Shown: positions 43,826 through 55,500, counted from the first letter of the stretch. The stretch is DNA of 64,000 nucleotides from CAIWHR01 sp963843595 (GCA_963843595.1 CAWJLG010000012.1:186001-250000); one strand, 5' to 3'. The notes: a model not told the origin generated them from the sequence alone. Made by a program: numbers and translations.

Positions 43826-44635
43826 TCACCCCGCTGCCGTCAGCCACTCGGTTTGCGCAACGACGATCAGGACGGACCACAGCAGCAAGCCGACGCCGAG
43901 CGGTCGCGCGAGCATGCGTCCCCACGCGAGGTTCTTCTCCAGCGCCATGATCACGGCAAGACCGAGCATCCACCCGATGCTCGCGGTTCCGACGACGAAC
44001 ATGACGACCATCAGGGACCAGCAGCAGCCGACGCAGAAAATCCCGTGTCGCACGCCGAGACGCAGGCTCTCACGCCGCTTGTCGCCGCCGCGCCAGTTCT
44101 CGGTGATGAACGTCATCGGAGAACGGCAGCGGTCGAGGCAAATGTGCTTCAGCCGGCTGAATTGGAACAGTCCGGCCAGTGCGAGCACGCCGGCGCCGAT
44201 CGCCCAGCCGTGCGCCGTGAGCCAGGTGCTGCGGTTGGCCAACGCGTGCACTACCGAGTCGAGCACGTGCACCGCGACACCGAACCCCGACCACACCGCG
44301 ACATACCCCGCCAGCACACGCATGAGAAGCGCATTGCGATCCGCGTGCTGCGCGGTGAGCCGTTGGAAGGCGTCGAGCAGCGGCAGCGCCGTCGGCAACA
44401 TCATCGCTGCGATCATCAGCAGCCACGCGCCGGCGTAGAGCGTGCCAGGCACGACGACCGTGCCGCCGGGTATCGCCGCACAAAGGGCACCGAACGGGCC
44501 GACGTCGGCCCATTCGACCTGGTGGAGGAAACGCGCGTAGGGCCCGCGATCCCAGAGGTACAGGCAGCCCCACGCCGCAACGATCAGCGCGCCGAGCAGC
44601 GGAAGGAACACGCCGCGGCGCGACGAGGTCAGCAT
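43826..44635 (-). CDS. DUF2182 metal-binding-type integral membrane protein
   Basis: A 269-residue membrane protein with about seven helices. DUF2182 signatures: LLMIAAMMLPTALPLLDAF, LAGYVAVWSGFG, LAGLFQFSRLKHICLDRCRSP and HGIFCVGCCWSLMVVMFVVG, where the paired Cys and Met residues suggest metal binding. Function not established. It follows a DUF1326 gene on the same strand, a pairing that is common. Confidence 0.85.
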   Translation of the reverse strand: MLTSSRRGVFLPLLGALIVAAWGCLYLWDRGPYARFLHQVEWADVGPFGALCAAIPGGTVVVPGTLYAGAWLLMIAAMMLPTALPLLDAFQRLTAQHADRNALLMRVLAGYVAVWSGFGVAVHVLDSVVHALANRSTWLTAHGWAIGAGVLALAGLFQFSRLKHICLDRCRSPMTFITENWRGGDKRRESLRLGVRHGIFCVGCCWSLMVVMFVVGTASIGWMLGLAVIMALEKNLAWGRMLARPLGVGLLLWSVLIVVAQTEWLTAAG

Positions 44636-44674
44636 CGCGCAGGTCCGGCGCCCACGTGTCGGGTACCGCGCGCG

Positions 44675-45277
44675 TCAGACCCTGAAGCTGAAATGCCCCT
44701 GGGTGGCGTTGTGCCCCGAGAGATTCAGGTCGATCCCGAGCTTCGCGTTCTTTGCGCGGTAGGTATTGGCCTTCCCCACGTACGCCGGCGAACCCGGGAT
44801 CGTCGAAAATATGCTCTCGACGAGACGCGTCGGCTCGCCGGTCGGGCCGCGATACGGTTCCATTTCGGCATACACGTCGCTGCCGACGCTGAGCGTTCCC
44901 TTGCCGCCGGCTACCGCAAACTTGATCGGTGCTCGCTCGACCGAGACGACTTCGCCGACGAGCTTGGTCAGATCCGCCACCGGTCCGCCGCGCTCGCCCT
45001 TGTAGACACTGAGCAGCGCCTGGAACTGCGCCTCGGTCGCCCGCTCGTCGATAAACATCGCGACCCGCCAGTTGCCCTCGAGGACATTCCCCGGAATGAA
45101 CGCCACCATTGCGATGGTGAGCCCGGAGACATCGACGTCATCGATCCGGCCCGACGTGTAGTGATGAGCGATCGTGCCGCGACAAGTGCCGTTGTCGGGC
45201 GTTTCGCCGATCCAGCAAGGACAGAGCACCTTGCAGTCGCAGACTTCGAGCAGGTCGCCCTCGAGCTGGTAACTCAT
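44675..45277 (-). CDS. DUF1326 domain protein
   Basis: A 200-residue cytosolic protein starting at ATG 45277 (AGGGGG ribosome site upstream). The conserved N-terminal cluster VCDCKVLCPCWIGE has four cysteines that look metal-binding, followed by GTCRGTIAHHY and VSGLTIAMVAF. No biochemical function is known. It is normally adjacent to DUF2182, as here; the pair may handle a metal across the inner membrane, which is inference. Confidence 0.85.
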   Translation of the reverse strand: MSYQLEGDLLEVCDCKVLCPCWIGETPDNGTCRGTIAHHYTSGRIDDVDVSGLTIAMVAFIPGNVLEGNWRVAMFIDERATEAQFQALLSVYKGERGGPVADLTKLVGEVVSVERAPIKFAVAGGKGTLSVGSDVYAEMEPYRGPTGEPTRLVESIFSTIPGSPAYVGKANTYRAKNAKLGIDLNLSGHNATQGHFSFRV

Positions 45278-45519
45278 CACGCACCCCCTGTCACCGATTA
45301 GGCCGGCGAATCGCGGCGCGGTCAGTATAGGTTCGCGCATTTCGGGCTTTCAACCCTAACTCGACAAAGGTTAACGGGGATTGCGGCGATACGGTCGTCC
45401 ACGTCGTCACAGGACTTCCTTGCGGCGACGTCGAGAGTTACCGGACGCAAGACCACAACTTGCCGATTCTTCCCCGCCGGCAGGACACATCGGCAGCACC
45501 TTGCCCGCGCCGGCTGCCG

Positions 45520-46156
45520 CTAATCGCGAATGTAGACCCTCTGGCCGAGGAAGCGATCGTGCGCGGCGGCGCGAAACACGAACTCTGCGAGGTCGCGCCG
45601 CGTCACGCGGGACCACATGCCGATCGGGAGCGCCGGATCGGCATGAACCATCCCCGTGGGTTCGCCGTCCGTCAGCCGTGGCGGCTTCACCAACGTCCAC
45701 GCGAGGCCACTGCCCATGACGATCGACTCCTGCGCTGCGCGATCGGCGGCGATTTCCGGAAATCGTCGGCGAAACGCCGCAGCCAGGCCGCGCATCGGCG
45801 CGCTCACGTTGTTCGGCAGTTCGCCCGATCATCGCGCCGGTGACGCAGACGAATCGGCGCACGCCTTTCGCGCGCATCGCCTCGACGATCGACCCGGTCA
45901 GCGCGGCGCAAAACGGCTCGGGCGCCTCTGCGCGCGGTCCGACGACGCTGCAGACGGCGTCGACGCCGCGCACCGCATCGACGATGTCCTCGTGCCGATC
46001 GGGGTATCCGCGAACGACGTCGAGCCCCGCCGGCAGCGCGAGCGCCGCGTGCGCCTGGGTGCGGACGAACGCGCGTACGGCCCAGCCGTGGGCGAGCGCC
46101 GCTGCGATCAGCGCCCGGCCGGTACCGCCGGTGCCCCCGAATACGGCGACGTGCAT
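45520..46156 (-). CDS. NAD(P)-binding (NmrA/atypical SDR-type) protein, apparently frameshifted
   Basis: About 210 residues of an atypical short-chain dehydrogenase/NmrA-like protein. It begins at ATG 46156 with HVAVFGGTGGTGRALIAAAL (NAD(P) loop) and runs to VCVTGAMIG. There the frame breaks in a GGG run (45824-45826): deleting one base gives MIGELPNNVSAPMRGLAAAF and continues through GLAWTLVKPPRLTDGEP to the stop at 45520. No stop codons interrupt the repaired frame. Possible consensus error or recent mutation. Function beyond dinucleotide binding is not predictable. Confidence 0.7.
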
Positions 46157-46219
46157 GCGCTCAAGGCCACGCGGCCGACGGCCACGAACAGCGATCCGTG
46201 GCCGTCATCGCGACCGGCG

Positions 46220-48271
46220 TCAGTCTTCCTCGTGCTTGCGGTGCTTCTGGAACTCGGTCACGAGCTGCTGCTGCAGGTTGGGCGGCGCCGGCTCATAGTG
46301 CGACAGCTGCATCGTCCATGAGCCGTGGCCGCCGGTCACCGACTTCAGCCGCGCGGAGTAGCCCTCCAGTTCGACCAGCGGCGCGAGTCCGCGAATGGCG
46401 AGCATCCCGGGCTGCAGGCCGGCGGTGCCGGTCACCTGACCGCGCCGGGAGGAGAGGTCTCCCGCAATGTCGCCGGTATTCGCCTCCGGGCAGATGATCT
46501 CCACCTCGACGATCGGCTCGAGCACCGTCGGCCGGGCCTTTTCGACGGCATCGAGAAAGGCCTTCTTGCCGGCGGAGACGAAGGCGACTTCCTTCGAGTC
46601 GACCGGGTGATGCTTGCCGTCGTACACGATGACGCGCACGTCCTGCATCGGAAAGCCGGCGATCGCCCCCGTGGCCAGCACCTGCTCGACGCCCTTCTGC
46701 ACCGCGGGCATGAACTGATGCGGAATCACGCCGCCCTTGGTCTGGTCCAGGAACTCGAAGCCGGCGCCGCGCTCGCGCGGCTCGACCCTGAGCGAGACCT
46801 CGCCGAACTGCCCGGCGCCGCCCGTCTGCTTCTTGTGACGGTGAAAGCCCTCGGCGTTGCCCATGATCGTTTCGCGATACGGGACGCGCGGAGGACGCGT
46901 GTCGATCTCGAGCTTGAACTGGCCCGACATCCGTTCGAGAACCGACCGCAGGTGCAGGTCGCCGAGCGCGCGCAGCACCGTCTCGTTGGTGATCGCGTCG
47001 TGCTCGACGACGAGCGTGGGGTCTTCCGCGATCATCCGGTGCAGCACGTCGGAGATTCGCTGCTCGTCGCCGCGCTTCTTCGGCGTAATCGCCACGCCGT
47101 GCATCGGGGTCGGGAACTCGAGCGGCTGCAGGTGAATGTGATCCTCGTCGTGCGAATCGTGCAGCACGCAGTCGAATTCGATCTCGTCGACCTTGGCCAC
47201 CGCCGCGATGTCGCCCGGCACGGCCTTGTCGATCTCGACGCTCTTCGCGCCCTGCAGCAACAGCAGGTGACCGACCTTGAACGGCTTCCTGCTCTCGCCG
47301 ACGAAAAGCTGCGTGTCCTTGGTGACCGTGCCCTGATGGACGCGAAACACGCCGAGCTTCCCGACGAACGGGTCCATCACGACCTTGAACACGTGGGCGA
47401 GGACGTGAAGCTTCGGGTCCGGCACCGAGCGGAACTCCTCCTTCGCGTCGCCCTCGCCCTTGTAGAACAGCGGCGGATTGCCCTCGGCCGGGTTCGGCGC
47501 GAGCCTGACCAGAACGTCGAGAAGCTCGGCGACTCCGGCGCCGGTGCGCGCCGACGTGAAGCACACCGGAACGAGGTGACCCTCGCGCAGCGCCTTCTCG
47601 AACGGCGCGTGCAGCTGATCCGGCGCGATCTCGCCCTGCTCGAGGTAGAGCGACATCAGCTCCTCGTCGACCTCCACGACCTGGTCCACGAGCGCGCGAT
47701 GGGCATCGGCCACCGACGAAAAATCCGCATCGCCGGAGGGACTGAAGAAGCAGTCAACGACACGCTTGCCGCCGTCGGCCGGCAGGTTGATCGGCAGGCA
47801 TTCCTTGCCGTAGGTCGCCCGGATCGCCGCCAGCAGTCCCGGCAGGTCCAGGTTCTCGGCGTCGATCTTGTTGACGATGACGATCCGGCAGAGCTTGCGT
47901 TTCGCCGCCCAGTCCATCATCCGCGAGGTGATCATCTCGAGGCCCGCGGTGGCGTTGATGACAACGGCCGCCGTCTCGACGGCATCGAGCGCGCCGATCG
48001 CCTGGCCGATGAAGTCCGGAAACCCGGGCGTGTCGATCAGGTGGACGCGCGTGTCCTGCGTGTCCAGGTGCAGAATCGAAGCACGCAGCGAATGCTGGTA
48101 CGACTTCTCGAGCGGGTCGGTGTCGCTCACCGTCGTCCCGCGTTCGACGGAACCTGCCTCCTTGATCGCCCCCGCCTTGACCAGCAGCGCTTCGGCGAGT
48201 GTTGTCTTGCCCGCTACCCCGTGGCCGACCAGGGCCACGGTGCGGATGTTCTCGGTGGCGTAATTCGCCAT
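46220..48271 (-). CDS. Elongation factor G-like protein (FusA2 type)
   Basis: A 683-residue translational GTPase with all EF-G domains: P-loop GHGVAGKTTLAE, G3 DTPGFPDFIGQ, G4 VNKID, domain IV HRHKKQTGGAGQFGEV and the C-terminal SSRRGQVTG...GYSARLKSVTGGHGSW. In canonical EF-G the G3 motif is DTPGHVDF and its His activates the hydrolytic water; here it is Phe. It is not in an rpsL-rpsG-tufA cluster. Both points place it with EF-G paralogues (EF-G2/FusA2, like mycobacterial FusA2) of uncertain function rather than the main translocase. A GGGAGGGAAG ribosome site precedes ATG 48271. Confidence 0.88.
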   Translation of the reverse strand: MANYATENIRTVALVGHGVAGKTTLAEALLVKAGAIKEAGSVERGTTVSDTDPLEKSYQHSLRASILHLDTQDTRVHLIDTPGFPDFIGQAIGALDAVETAAVVINATAGLEMITSRMMDWAAKRKLCRIVIVNKIDAENLDLPGLLAAIRATYGKECLPINLPADGGKRVVDCFFSPSGDADFSSVADAHRALVDQVVEVDEELMSLYLEQGEIAPDQLHAPFEKALREGHLVPVCFTSARTGAGVAELLDVLVRLAPNPAEGNPPLFYKGEGDAKEEFRSVPDPKLHVLAHVFKVVMDPFVGKLGVFRVHQGTVTKDTQLFVGESRKPFKVGHLLLLQGAKSVEIDKAVPGDIAAVAKVDEIEFDCVLHDSHDEDHIHLQPLEFPTPMHGVAITPKKRGDEQRISDVLHRMIAEDPTLVVEHDAITNETVLRALGDLHLRSVLERMSGQFKLEIDTRPPRVPYRETIMGNAEGFHRHKKQTGGAGQFGEVSLRVEPRERGAGFEFLDQTKGGVIPHQFMPAVQKGVEQVLATGAIAGFPMQDVRVIVYDGKHHPVDSKEVAFVSAGKKAFLDAVEKARPTVLEPIVEVEIICPEANTGDIAGDLSSRRGQVTGTAGLQPGMLAIRGLAPLVELEGYSARLKSVTGGHGSWTMQLSHYEPAPPNLQQQLVTEFQKHRKHEED

Positions 48272-48416
48272 GCGGCTTCCCTCCCTGTGGATACTTCGCC
48301 AATTTATACCGGCGCGCGGCGGCGTGCCAATGCGCTAGGTCAAAGACGCCGACCCGCGTTCTCGATAGAGGGATGCCGCAACACGTCAAGGCCGCGCCGG
48401 CCGCAATCGCGTCGAC

Positions 48417-48953
48417 TCAGAAGCAGGCGGTGACCGGGGCGCGCACCACGAGGACGGCCTCCTGGCGGAAATCACGCTTGTAAGCCGCGACGATCTCTCC
48501 GACGAGTCGCGCGGGTGCCGCGGTGTCGTCGTGGACGATTTCGATGATTCGGGAGGATTCGCGCCCGACGCGGCCGTCGCGATCGCGCCACTGCCCGCTG
48601 GCGGCGATCACCGTGAGACCGGCGGGAAAGCGCGGCGTGACGACACGGTCGACGAAAGCCTGCCAGTCGGCCTCGGCGACCGGCCCCGTGTCGGCCGCGA
48701 GGCCGAAATACACGCGCTCCTGCACGCGCTGCGCGCAATCGCCCTCGACGACGGAGTGTCTTGGCACGATGGGTGCGCACGCCGTCAACGCGAGCGCGAG
48801 CAGGAGCGCGACGCACCGTGGCGGCGAATGACGCCGTCCAGTCTCCTCGCGTTCGCGTGCGCGTCCTCCGCCGCGCGGCGCCGTGCGTCGCCGAATGACG
48901 TCGATGGATCGGCCAAACGGCGACCCGCAGCCGGCGACTGCGATGGCGGTCAC
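48417..48953 (-). CDS. DUF3574 lipoprotein-like protein
   Basis: A 178-residue protein if started at GTG 48953, which overlaps the TGA of the upstream SnoaL-like gene (GTGA); there is no other NTG start closer to the domain. Residues about 45-60 carry a hydrophobic stretch ending in a lipobox (LALALTAC), unusually far from the start. The DUF3574 domain follows with VYFGLAADTGPVAEADWQAF, TPRFPAGLTVIAASGQWRD, ESSRIIEIVHDD and YKRDFRQEAVLVV. Function unknown. The long Arg-rich N-terminus suggests the real start or frame in this part may be misread. Confidence 0.65.
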   Translation of the reverse strand: MTAIAVAGCGSPFGRSIDVIRRRTAPRGGGRAREREETGRRHSPPRCVALLLALALTACAPIVPRHSVVEGDCAQRVQERVYFGLAADTGPVAEADWQAFVDRVVTPRFPAGLTVIAASGQWRDRDGRVGRESSRIIEIVHDDTAAPARLVGEIVAAYKRDFRQEAVLVVRAPVTACF

Positions 48954-49378
48954 ACCGCCTGGGCGACGCTGTGCCACCAGAGTCGCAGGTGTGTGCACAG
49001 CCCCTGCGCGTTCCATTCGACAACGGCGATCCCGTCGAGCGTCAGGCGCGGCAGCGGTTCCCCCGGCTTGCGCGCGATCAGGTTGGTGCCCGTCGACGAC
49101 GCCCAGATCGCGAACAGCTCTTCCGAGGTCACCCGATAGCCGACTCGCCAGTGCGCAATGCCGCCGCTCCCGTGCTCGGCGAGGATCTCGTATTCGAGCC
49201 GGATGTCGGCCTGCAGCTTGGTCCGTTCCCAGTATCGGGCAATCGCCGCGTGACCGCGCTGCTCCGCGAAGGGGGTGTTGTGGTAGACGCCGTCCGGCGC
49301 GAACAGCGCGACGAGCCTGTCGGCGTTGCTCGTCTGCCACGCCTCGCGATAGCGGTCCATGAAAGCGGCGAGCGTCAT
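48950..49378 (-). CDS. SnoaL-like / NTF2-fold polyketide cyclase family protein
   Basis: A 142-residue NTF2-fold protein starting at ATG 49378 with a clear GGGAGG ribosome site. Its pattern AAFMDRYREAWQTSNADRLVALFAPDGVYHNTPF is typical of SnoaL-like proteins, with the C-terminal strands LTLDGIAVVEWNAQGL and HLRLWWHS. These domains serve as cyclases, isomerases or small-molecule-binding proteins; no specific role can be given. Coupled to the DUF3574 gene by a four-base overlap. Confidence 0.78.
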   Translation of the reverse strand: MTLAAFMDRYREAWQTSNADRLVALFAPDGVYHNTPFAEQRGHAAIARYWERTKLQADIRLEYEILAEHGSGGIAHWRVGYRVTSEELFAIWASSTGTNLIARKPGEPLPRLTLDGIAVVEWNAQGLCTHLRLWWHSVAQAV

Positions 49379-49510
49379 GCGGACCTCCCGGAATCTGCCT
49401 GCGGCCGACTCGAGGCGGCCGTCACGGCGCCGATCACGGCGTCGCCCGCGCACTATACCAGCCGCTTCGGCACGAACCCGTGACTCGCCCGCGCCGCGGG
49501 CGAGGAGGCG

Positions 49511-49535
49511 AAAACGGCGCGGGTTTGCCGCGCCG
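49511..49535 (-). terminator. Intrinsic terminator of the pil-chp operon
   Basis: On the minus strand a perfect 8-bp GC stem (cggcgcgg/ccgcgccg, 49535-49528 with 49522-49515) with a five-base loop is followed by TTTT (49514-49511). It lies about 24 bases beyond the chpA stop. A second hairpin (ctcgcccg/cgggcgag at 49484-49504) lies just beyond it. Confidence 0.75.
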
Positions 49536-49558
49536 TGACCGAAGCTCCGCTGGCGCTC

Positions 49559-52500
49559 CTATGCAGTCAGCGCCAGCATGTCGCGCAGGTGCCGCAGGAG
49601 CTCGTCCTCCTGGAACGGCTTGCCGAGGTAGAGGTCGACGCCGAGTTCCCGCGCGCGGTTGCGGTGCTTCTCCGCGGTGCGCGAGGTGATCATGATGATC
49701 GGAATGTTCGCGCTCTTCGGGTCGCCCTTGATCGTCTTGGTGAACTCGAAACCGTCCATGCGCGGCATCTCGATGTCGAGCAGGATGACGTCCGGCGTCT
49801 GGTCGACGAGAACCTGCAGCGCATCCACGCCATCCTTCGCGGTGATCACCTCGAATCCGGCGCGCGTGAGCAAACGACTGGTGATCTTGCGCACCGTCAG
49901 CGAGTCGTCGACGATCATCACCAGCGGCGGCCCGGACTGCGCGGCCGCCGCGACCGCAAAGCCCGGGACCTGCGGCGAAACGCGCTCGTCGGCATTCGGC
50001 TCGAACACCGGCGCGGCGACGCGCTGCGCGAGCTGCACCGGATTGATGATCAGCACGATCTCGCCGGTACCGAGCACGGTGGCACCCGCGATGCCGGAGA
50101 CGCGCGCGAGTTGCGGCCCGATGTTCTTCACCACGACTTCCTGATTGCCGATCATTTCGTCGACATGGATCGCCGCGTGGCTCTGGCCGGAACGGAGCAG
50201 CAACACGGAGTTGTAGCGGGCGCTCTCCGGATTGTGCGCGGTGTCGCCCAGCAACCTCGGAAGGTAGTGGAAGGGGTACTCGCGCCCCTGCCATTCGACG
50301 CGGCGGCTGACGTACAGGTTGACCAGCGACTCGGCCTTGATCTGCTGCACCTGCTCGACCATCGGCGCAGGCAACGCCCAGAGCCGGCCGCCGGCCCGCA
50401 CCAGCACGGCCTGGGCCACGGCGAGCGTGAGCGGCAGGTAGAGCAGGAACGCGGTCCCCTTGCCCGGGGTCGTGGACACTTCCACCCGCCCGCCGAGGGC
50501 GGCGATCTCGGAGCGAACGACGTCCATCCCGATGCCGCGGCCGGAGACCTGCGTCACCCGGCTCGCCGTCGTGAAGCCGGGCTGGAAGATGAACTCGATC
50601 AGCTGCGCCGCCGTCGGCTCCACGCCGGCAGCAATCTTGCCCTGCGCGAGCGCCCTCGACTTGATCTGTTCGACGTTGATGCCGGCGCCGTCGTCGGCGA
50701 TCTCGATCGCGATTTCGTTGCCGACCTGGCGGACCGTCAGTGCAATCTCGCCGGTGCCCGGCTTCCCGGCGCGCGCCCGGGCCTCGGCGGATTCGATGCC
50801 ATGATCGAGCGCATTGCGCAGCAGATGCTCGAGCGGTCCGGCAAGCTTCTCGAGCACCGAGCGGTCGAGCTCAGTCTGTCCGCCGTGGATCTCCAGGTTC
50901 GCACGCTTGCCGAGCTCCCGCGCGGTCGCCCGAAGGATCCGGTACAAGCGCTCGGACAGGCTGCCGAACGGCACGGTGCGGATCGAGAACAGCTGCTGCT
51001 GAACGTCGCGCGACAAGCGCGCCTGCGCGATCAGCGCGGCGTCGGCGTCGTCCAGGTTCTTGAGCAGCGACTGCTGGACTGTCGACACGTCGTTGACGCC
51101 CTCGGCCAGCGACCGTGTCAGCTCCTGGAAGCGCGTGTAGCGGTCGAACTCGAGCGGATCGAAGCCCTCGGCCTCGCCGCCGGCGTGCGACATCCGAGAC
51201 TGGATCTGCGACTCTCCCTGGATTTCGATCTCGCGCACCTGCGCGCGCAGCCGGATCACGCTGCTCGTCAGCTCGAGCAGGTTGGCCTTGAGCGAGCGCA
51301 GTTCGCCCTCCACGCGCGCCCGCGCGATGGCGACCTCGCCGGCCTCGTTGACCAGGCGATCGATCGTGTCCGCGCGTACCCGCACCATCGCGCGGGACCC
51401 GGTCTCGACCTCGGCGATCTCCGCACGCGCCGGCGCCGGAGCGGGCGCCGCAACCGGCGCAACGGGTAGCGGCACGACCAATGCGGGGGCGGCTGTCGGT
51501 GGCGGGTGCGGGACCTGCGGCTCGAGTTCCGCGGGAATCTCGACGACGGGCGCGGGCGCGACGGGCAGCACCTCGACCAGGTCGGCGGCGATCTCGTCGG
51601 GAAGCTCCACGCCCGCCTCGGCCGCGGCCGCCATCGCCGCGGCCTGCGCCTCGGCGACCCAGGGCAGCGGCACGTCGGTACGGCCTTCGCGCAGCGCATC
51701 GAGGACGAACGCGATGTGATCGAGATCGACATCGAGTGCATCGAACAATGCAGGTGTGCCTTGCGCCGGCACATCGCCGGCCATCAGCCGCGATTCCATC
51801 AGGTGCGCGAGCTCGCCGAGGCGCATTGCGCCGGCCATGCGCGCGCTGCCCTTGAACGTGTGCAGCGTGCGCCGCAACTCGCTTGCGCTGGCATCGTCCT
51901 GCGGCAAACGGCGCCACGCGCGAAGCTGCTCGCCGGCACGCGGGTAGAGTTCGGCTGCTTCATCGAGAAAGATGGGCAGCACGGTTGCATCGACGTCGTC
52001 GCGCACTTCGGCGAGCGGATCGATTGCCTGCGGCGGCGGAGTCTCGCCAGCGTGCAGCAGCAGCGGACGGCGCGACGGCGACCGGCATGACCGACGGCGG
52101 TTCGACCGGCGCGACCGCCCAGGGGGACGCGGCGCGCAAGGCGCCGGGCAGGGTTTCCGCGGCACTGGGCGCGCGCGGCTCGACCGGAGGCATCGGCTGC
52201 AGGCCCGCTTCCGCATGCTCGTCGGCAACGGCGTCGCGTTCGGCCTGCGCTTCGGCGTCGGCGAGCCCGACATCGGCCATCGACTCCTGGCGCAGGGTGT
52301 CGAGCTCCTGCTGGATCTCCCCCGCCTCGATCGTGTCGCCGGGCGTGAACGGCTGCCGCGCCTTCAATCGTCCGACGAGACCGTGCAGACCGGCAACGGC
52401 GCGCGCGAGCACCGGATGCGCAGCACCCGGCATCGTCGCATCGCGCTGCTGCAGGGCGAGCAGGCATTGCTCAAGCAGTTTGGCCGTGGACGCGATCAGC

Positions 52501-55500
52501 GGGAATCCGCCTGTCCGGTGTATCCCGCACAGCGTGTGGCTCGCGCGCACCATTTCCGGCGAAGGCCGCTGGTAGGAATCGAACTGAAGCACCGACAGCT
52601 CGTGCGCCAACGTGGCAAGGTGCAGGTCGGCTTCCTCGACGAGGATTGAGTAGAGCACCGTCGACAGCGTGACGTCGCCGATCGTGAGCTCGTCCGGCTC
52701 GGGACACCGTCTCCGACTCGGCCGCGACGACAAGCGGCCCGGGCATCCCGGGTTCCGGCGCGACGGCAGCGGTCTCGACGGTGGCCGCGCCGGCCTCCGG
52801 CTCGGGCGGCCCGGCCTCGCCGCCAACCCGCTCGTGAAGCGCGTGCGCCTCGTGCGTCGGGACAGCGGCGGGTGCGCCTTCATGTTGCGCCTGTTCTTCG
52901 AGGAGGCTCTCGTGGTCCTCCCACGCGTCATCCATTCCCGAAGCGGCGTGCGTTTCGTGCGCGTCGGCCGCTTCGTGCGTCGCGTACTGCTCGCGCACCT
53001 CGTAGTCGCCGTGCAACGCGGGCGCGGTATGCAGGTCGCGCAGCGGCACAATCGCCTCCGGCCCGATGCTCTCGAGCGCGTCGAACGCGGGCTCGGCCGG
53101 CGGCAATGCGACGTCGATCGTCTCGCCCGCTTCCGTCCCCTCGAAATCCGGGACTTCGATCAGCGGAACCGCAGCGGCGAGCTCTCCCTCCACCGGACTT
53201 CCAAGCTCGGCAAGATCAACCGGCGACGGTGCGCCCGCAGCGAACTCGGGAACCGCAACCTCCCAGGGCGCGGCCGGCTCGGGCTCCGCGACGGACCCGG
53301 ACAGCGGTTCCGGCAAGGTCTCGGGCATCGGCGCGAGTGCCGGCTCCGGCAGTTCGACGGCAAGTTCGGCCGCCGGGACGAGCGTCAACGGCGCGATCGG
53401 CTCGGCCGCCTCTTCCGGCGGCACGGCGGCGATCGAGACCGCCTCCGCCGCAACGACCGCAGCGGACGGCACCTCGGCAGTCGGTGCCGCGGGCAGGGTT
53501 TTCAACACGGAGTCGCGATTGCCGGGCAGCTGCGCTTCGACGGCGAGAATGGCGGCGTGGAGTTCGGCGGGATCGATGGTGATCCGCCCGGTCGCCGACA
53601 GCGCCTCGATCCACTGCCGGAAATTGCGCTGCGCGACGTCGATCATCGCGACGACCGTCGCCGTGACCGGGCGGTCCTCCTCGAGCAGGCGATTGTGGAT
53701 CTTCTCGACGTGATACGCGAGCTCGCCCAGGTCGGTGAGCCCGACCATGCGACCGGATCCCTTGAGGGTGTGAAAGCCGCGCCGCACCGTGCGCAGCGAT
53801 TCGCGGTCGCCGTGGTTGTCCTCGAGCCGCCGGCGCTGCTCGTCGATCGAGTCGAGAACCTCGGCAGCTTCCTCCAGAAATATTTCGAGCAGCTCGGCGT
53901 CGAGACCGGTGGCGTCGGTCGCAAGCAGTCGCTGCGTCTCGGCCGAGATCTCCGGCGCCGGCGCGGCGGTCTCGGCGATCGCTTCGACCGCGGCGGCGAG
54001 TCCGGCGGTGCCGCCGGCGTCGAGCTCCGCCAGCGCCGCGCCGACCTGAGCGATCAGTTCGGCGTCGCCGATCAGTTCGGCGTCGTCCTTCAGACCGGCA
54101 AGCTTCGTCTTCAGCGCGTCGCGGACCGCGGCATCGGCCGGCGCGCGATGCACTTCCTCGACCAATGCGGGCAGCGCCGCGCGCAGCTCGGCGACGGCGG
54201 CTTCGGTCGTGTCGGCAACCTCGGCGACGGGCGCCGGAGCCTCGCCGAGCCGTTTGGCCAGCAGCGGCGCAATGAGACGCTCACGGTCGGGACGCTGCTG
54301 CTCGACCGCCTCGACGTAGAACCCCAGCCCGGACAGCGATTCGGCGAGCAGCTCGAGATCGTCGTTGTTGACCGGCGTTTCGGGATTCGCGTAGGTCTCG
54401 ATCTGCTCCTGGCACAGTCCGAGCAGCCGATCGGCGTCATCGAGTCCGAGAATGGTCAGCGCGCCCCGGATCTGCCTGCTGTCCTTGGCGAGCGCGGCGA
54501 GCTCGCCGCGCTTCGTGTGATCGCGGAAGAACGCATCGAGAACCTGTTCCATGTGACGCAGGTTCACCTGGATCTCGCGCCCGACCTGCGCGAGCAGCAC
54601 GCGCTCCTGCGCGCGCTTCGACATCTCGTCGAGCATCGCACCGGCGGCGGCAGGCGCGGGCCGCGACATCTGCGCGGCGTCGAGCCGCGCCAGCATCGCC
54701 TCGACCTGTTTCGGAAAATCCGTCGACAGATTGGCGTAGTTCCCGACCGCGCTTTCGGCGAGCAGCATGCCCGTCGCGTACTCCATCGCGAGCGGCTCGG
54801 ACACGTTGCCGGACGCCGGCATCCTGTCCAGCCACGCGACGAGCGCTGCCGTGAGCTTCATCAACGCGCCGTTGCCGATCTCGACCGCGTGCTTGTGCAC
54901 GGTGGCGAGCGTCTGCTTCAATTTCGGCAGGTTCTCCGCACGGCCCGACGCGACCTTCAGCCACGTGTCCTTGGCGCCGCCGAGCTGCTCGCGGGCCTCG
55001 CGCAGATGCGGCTGGATGCGCACGAGGTCGGCATTGAGCACCTCGGCGGTCGGAATGAGGCCTGCGAGCCTGAAGCCCTTCTGCACGGCCTGCACCGACG
55101 GCGCAACCGGGGCGCTGATCGCGACGTAATAGAGCACCTCGCGCCGCAGCCGGTCGGACACCTTCGTCGAGCCCTCGACCATGCGCCGGATCTGAAGGTC
55201 GATCCGCGCGGCGAGTTGCTTCACGCCGAATCCCGATTCCAGACCACGCTCGGTCAGTGCGTCGAACAGCGCGCCGGCCGTCCACCAGAACGCCCGAAGG
55301 TTCGCCTGCGTCGTGACGCTCTCGATGGCGGCGACCGCGTCGCGCATCGATTTCGCGCCGTCCTCCTCGCCGCGCATCAGCGACAGCAATCCGCGCTGGT
55401 ACAGGCGACGCTGCTTGACCATGTACGACGACAGCTTGTTCGTCGGGATGATCTGCGGCGCCGAGAGCTTCGGCGCGCGCGGCGCGAGGTCGGGATAGAA

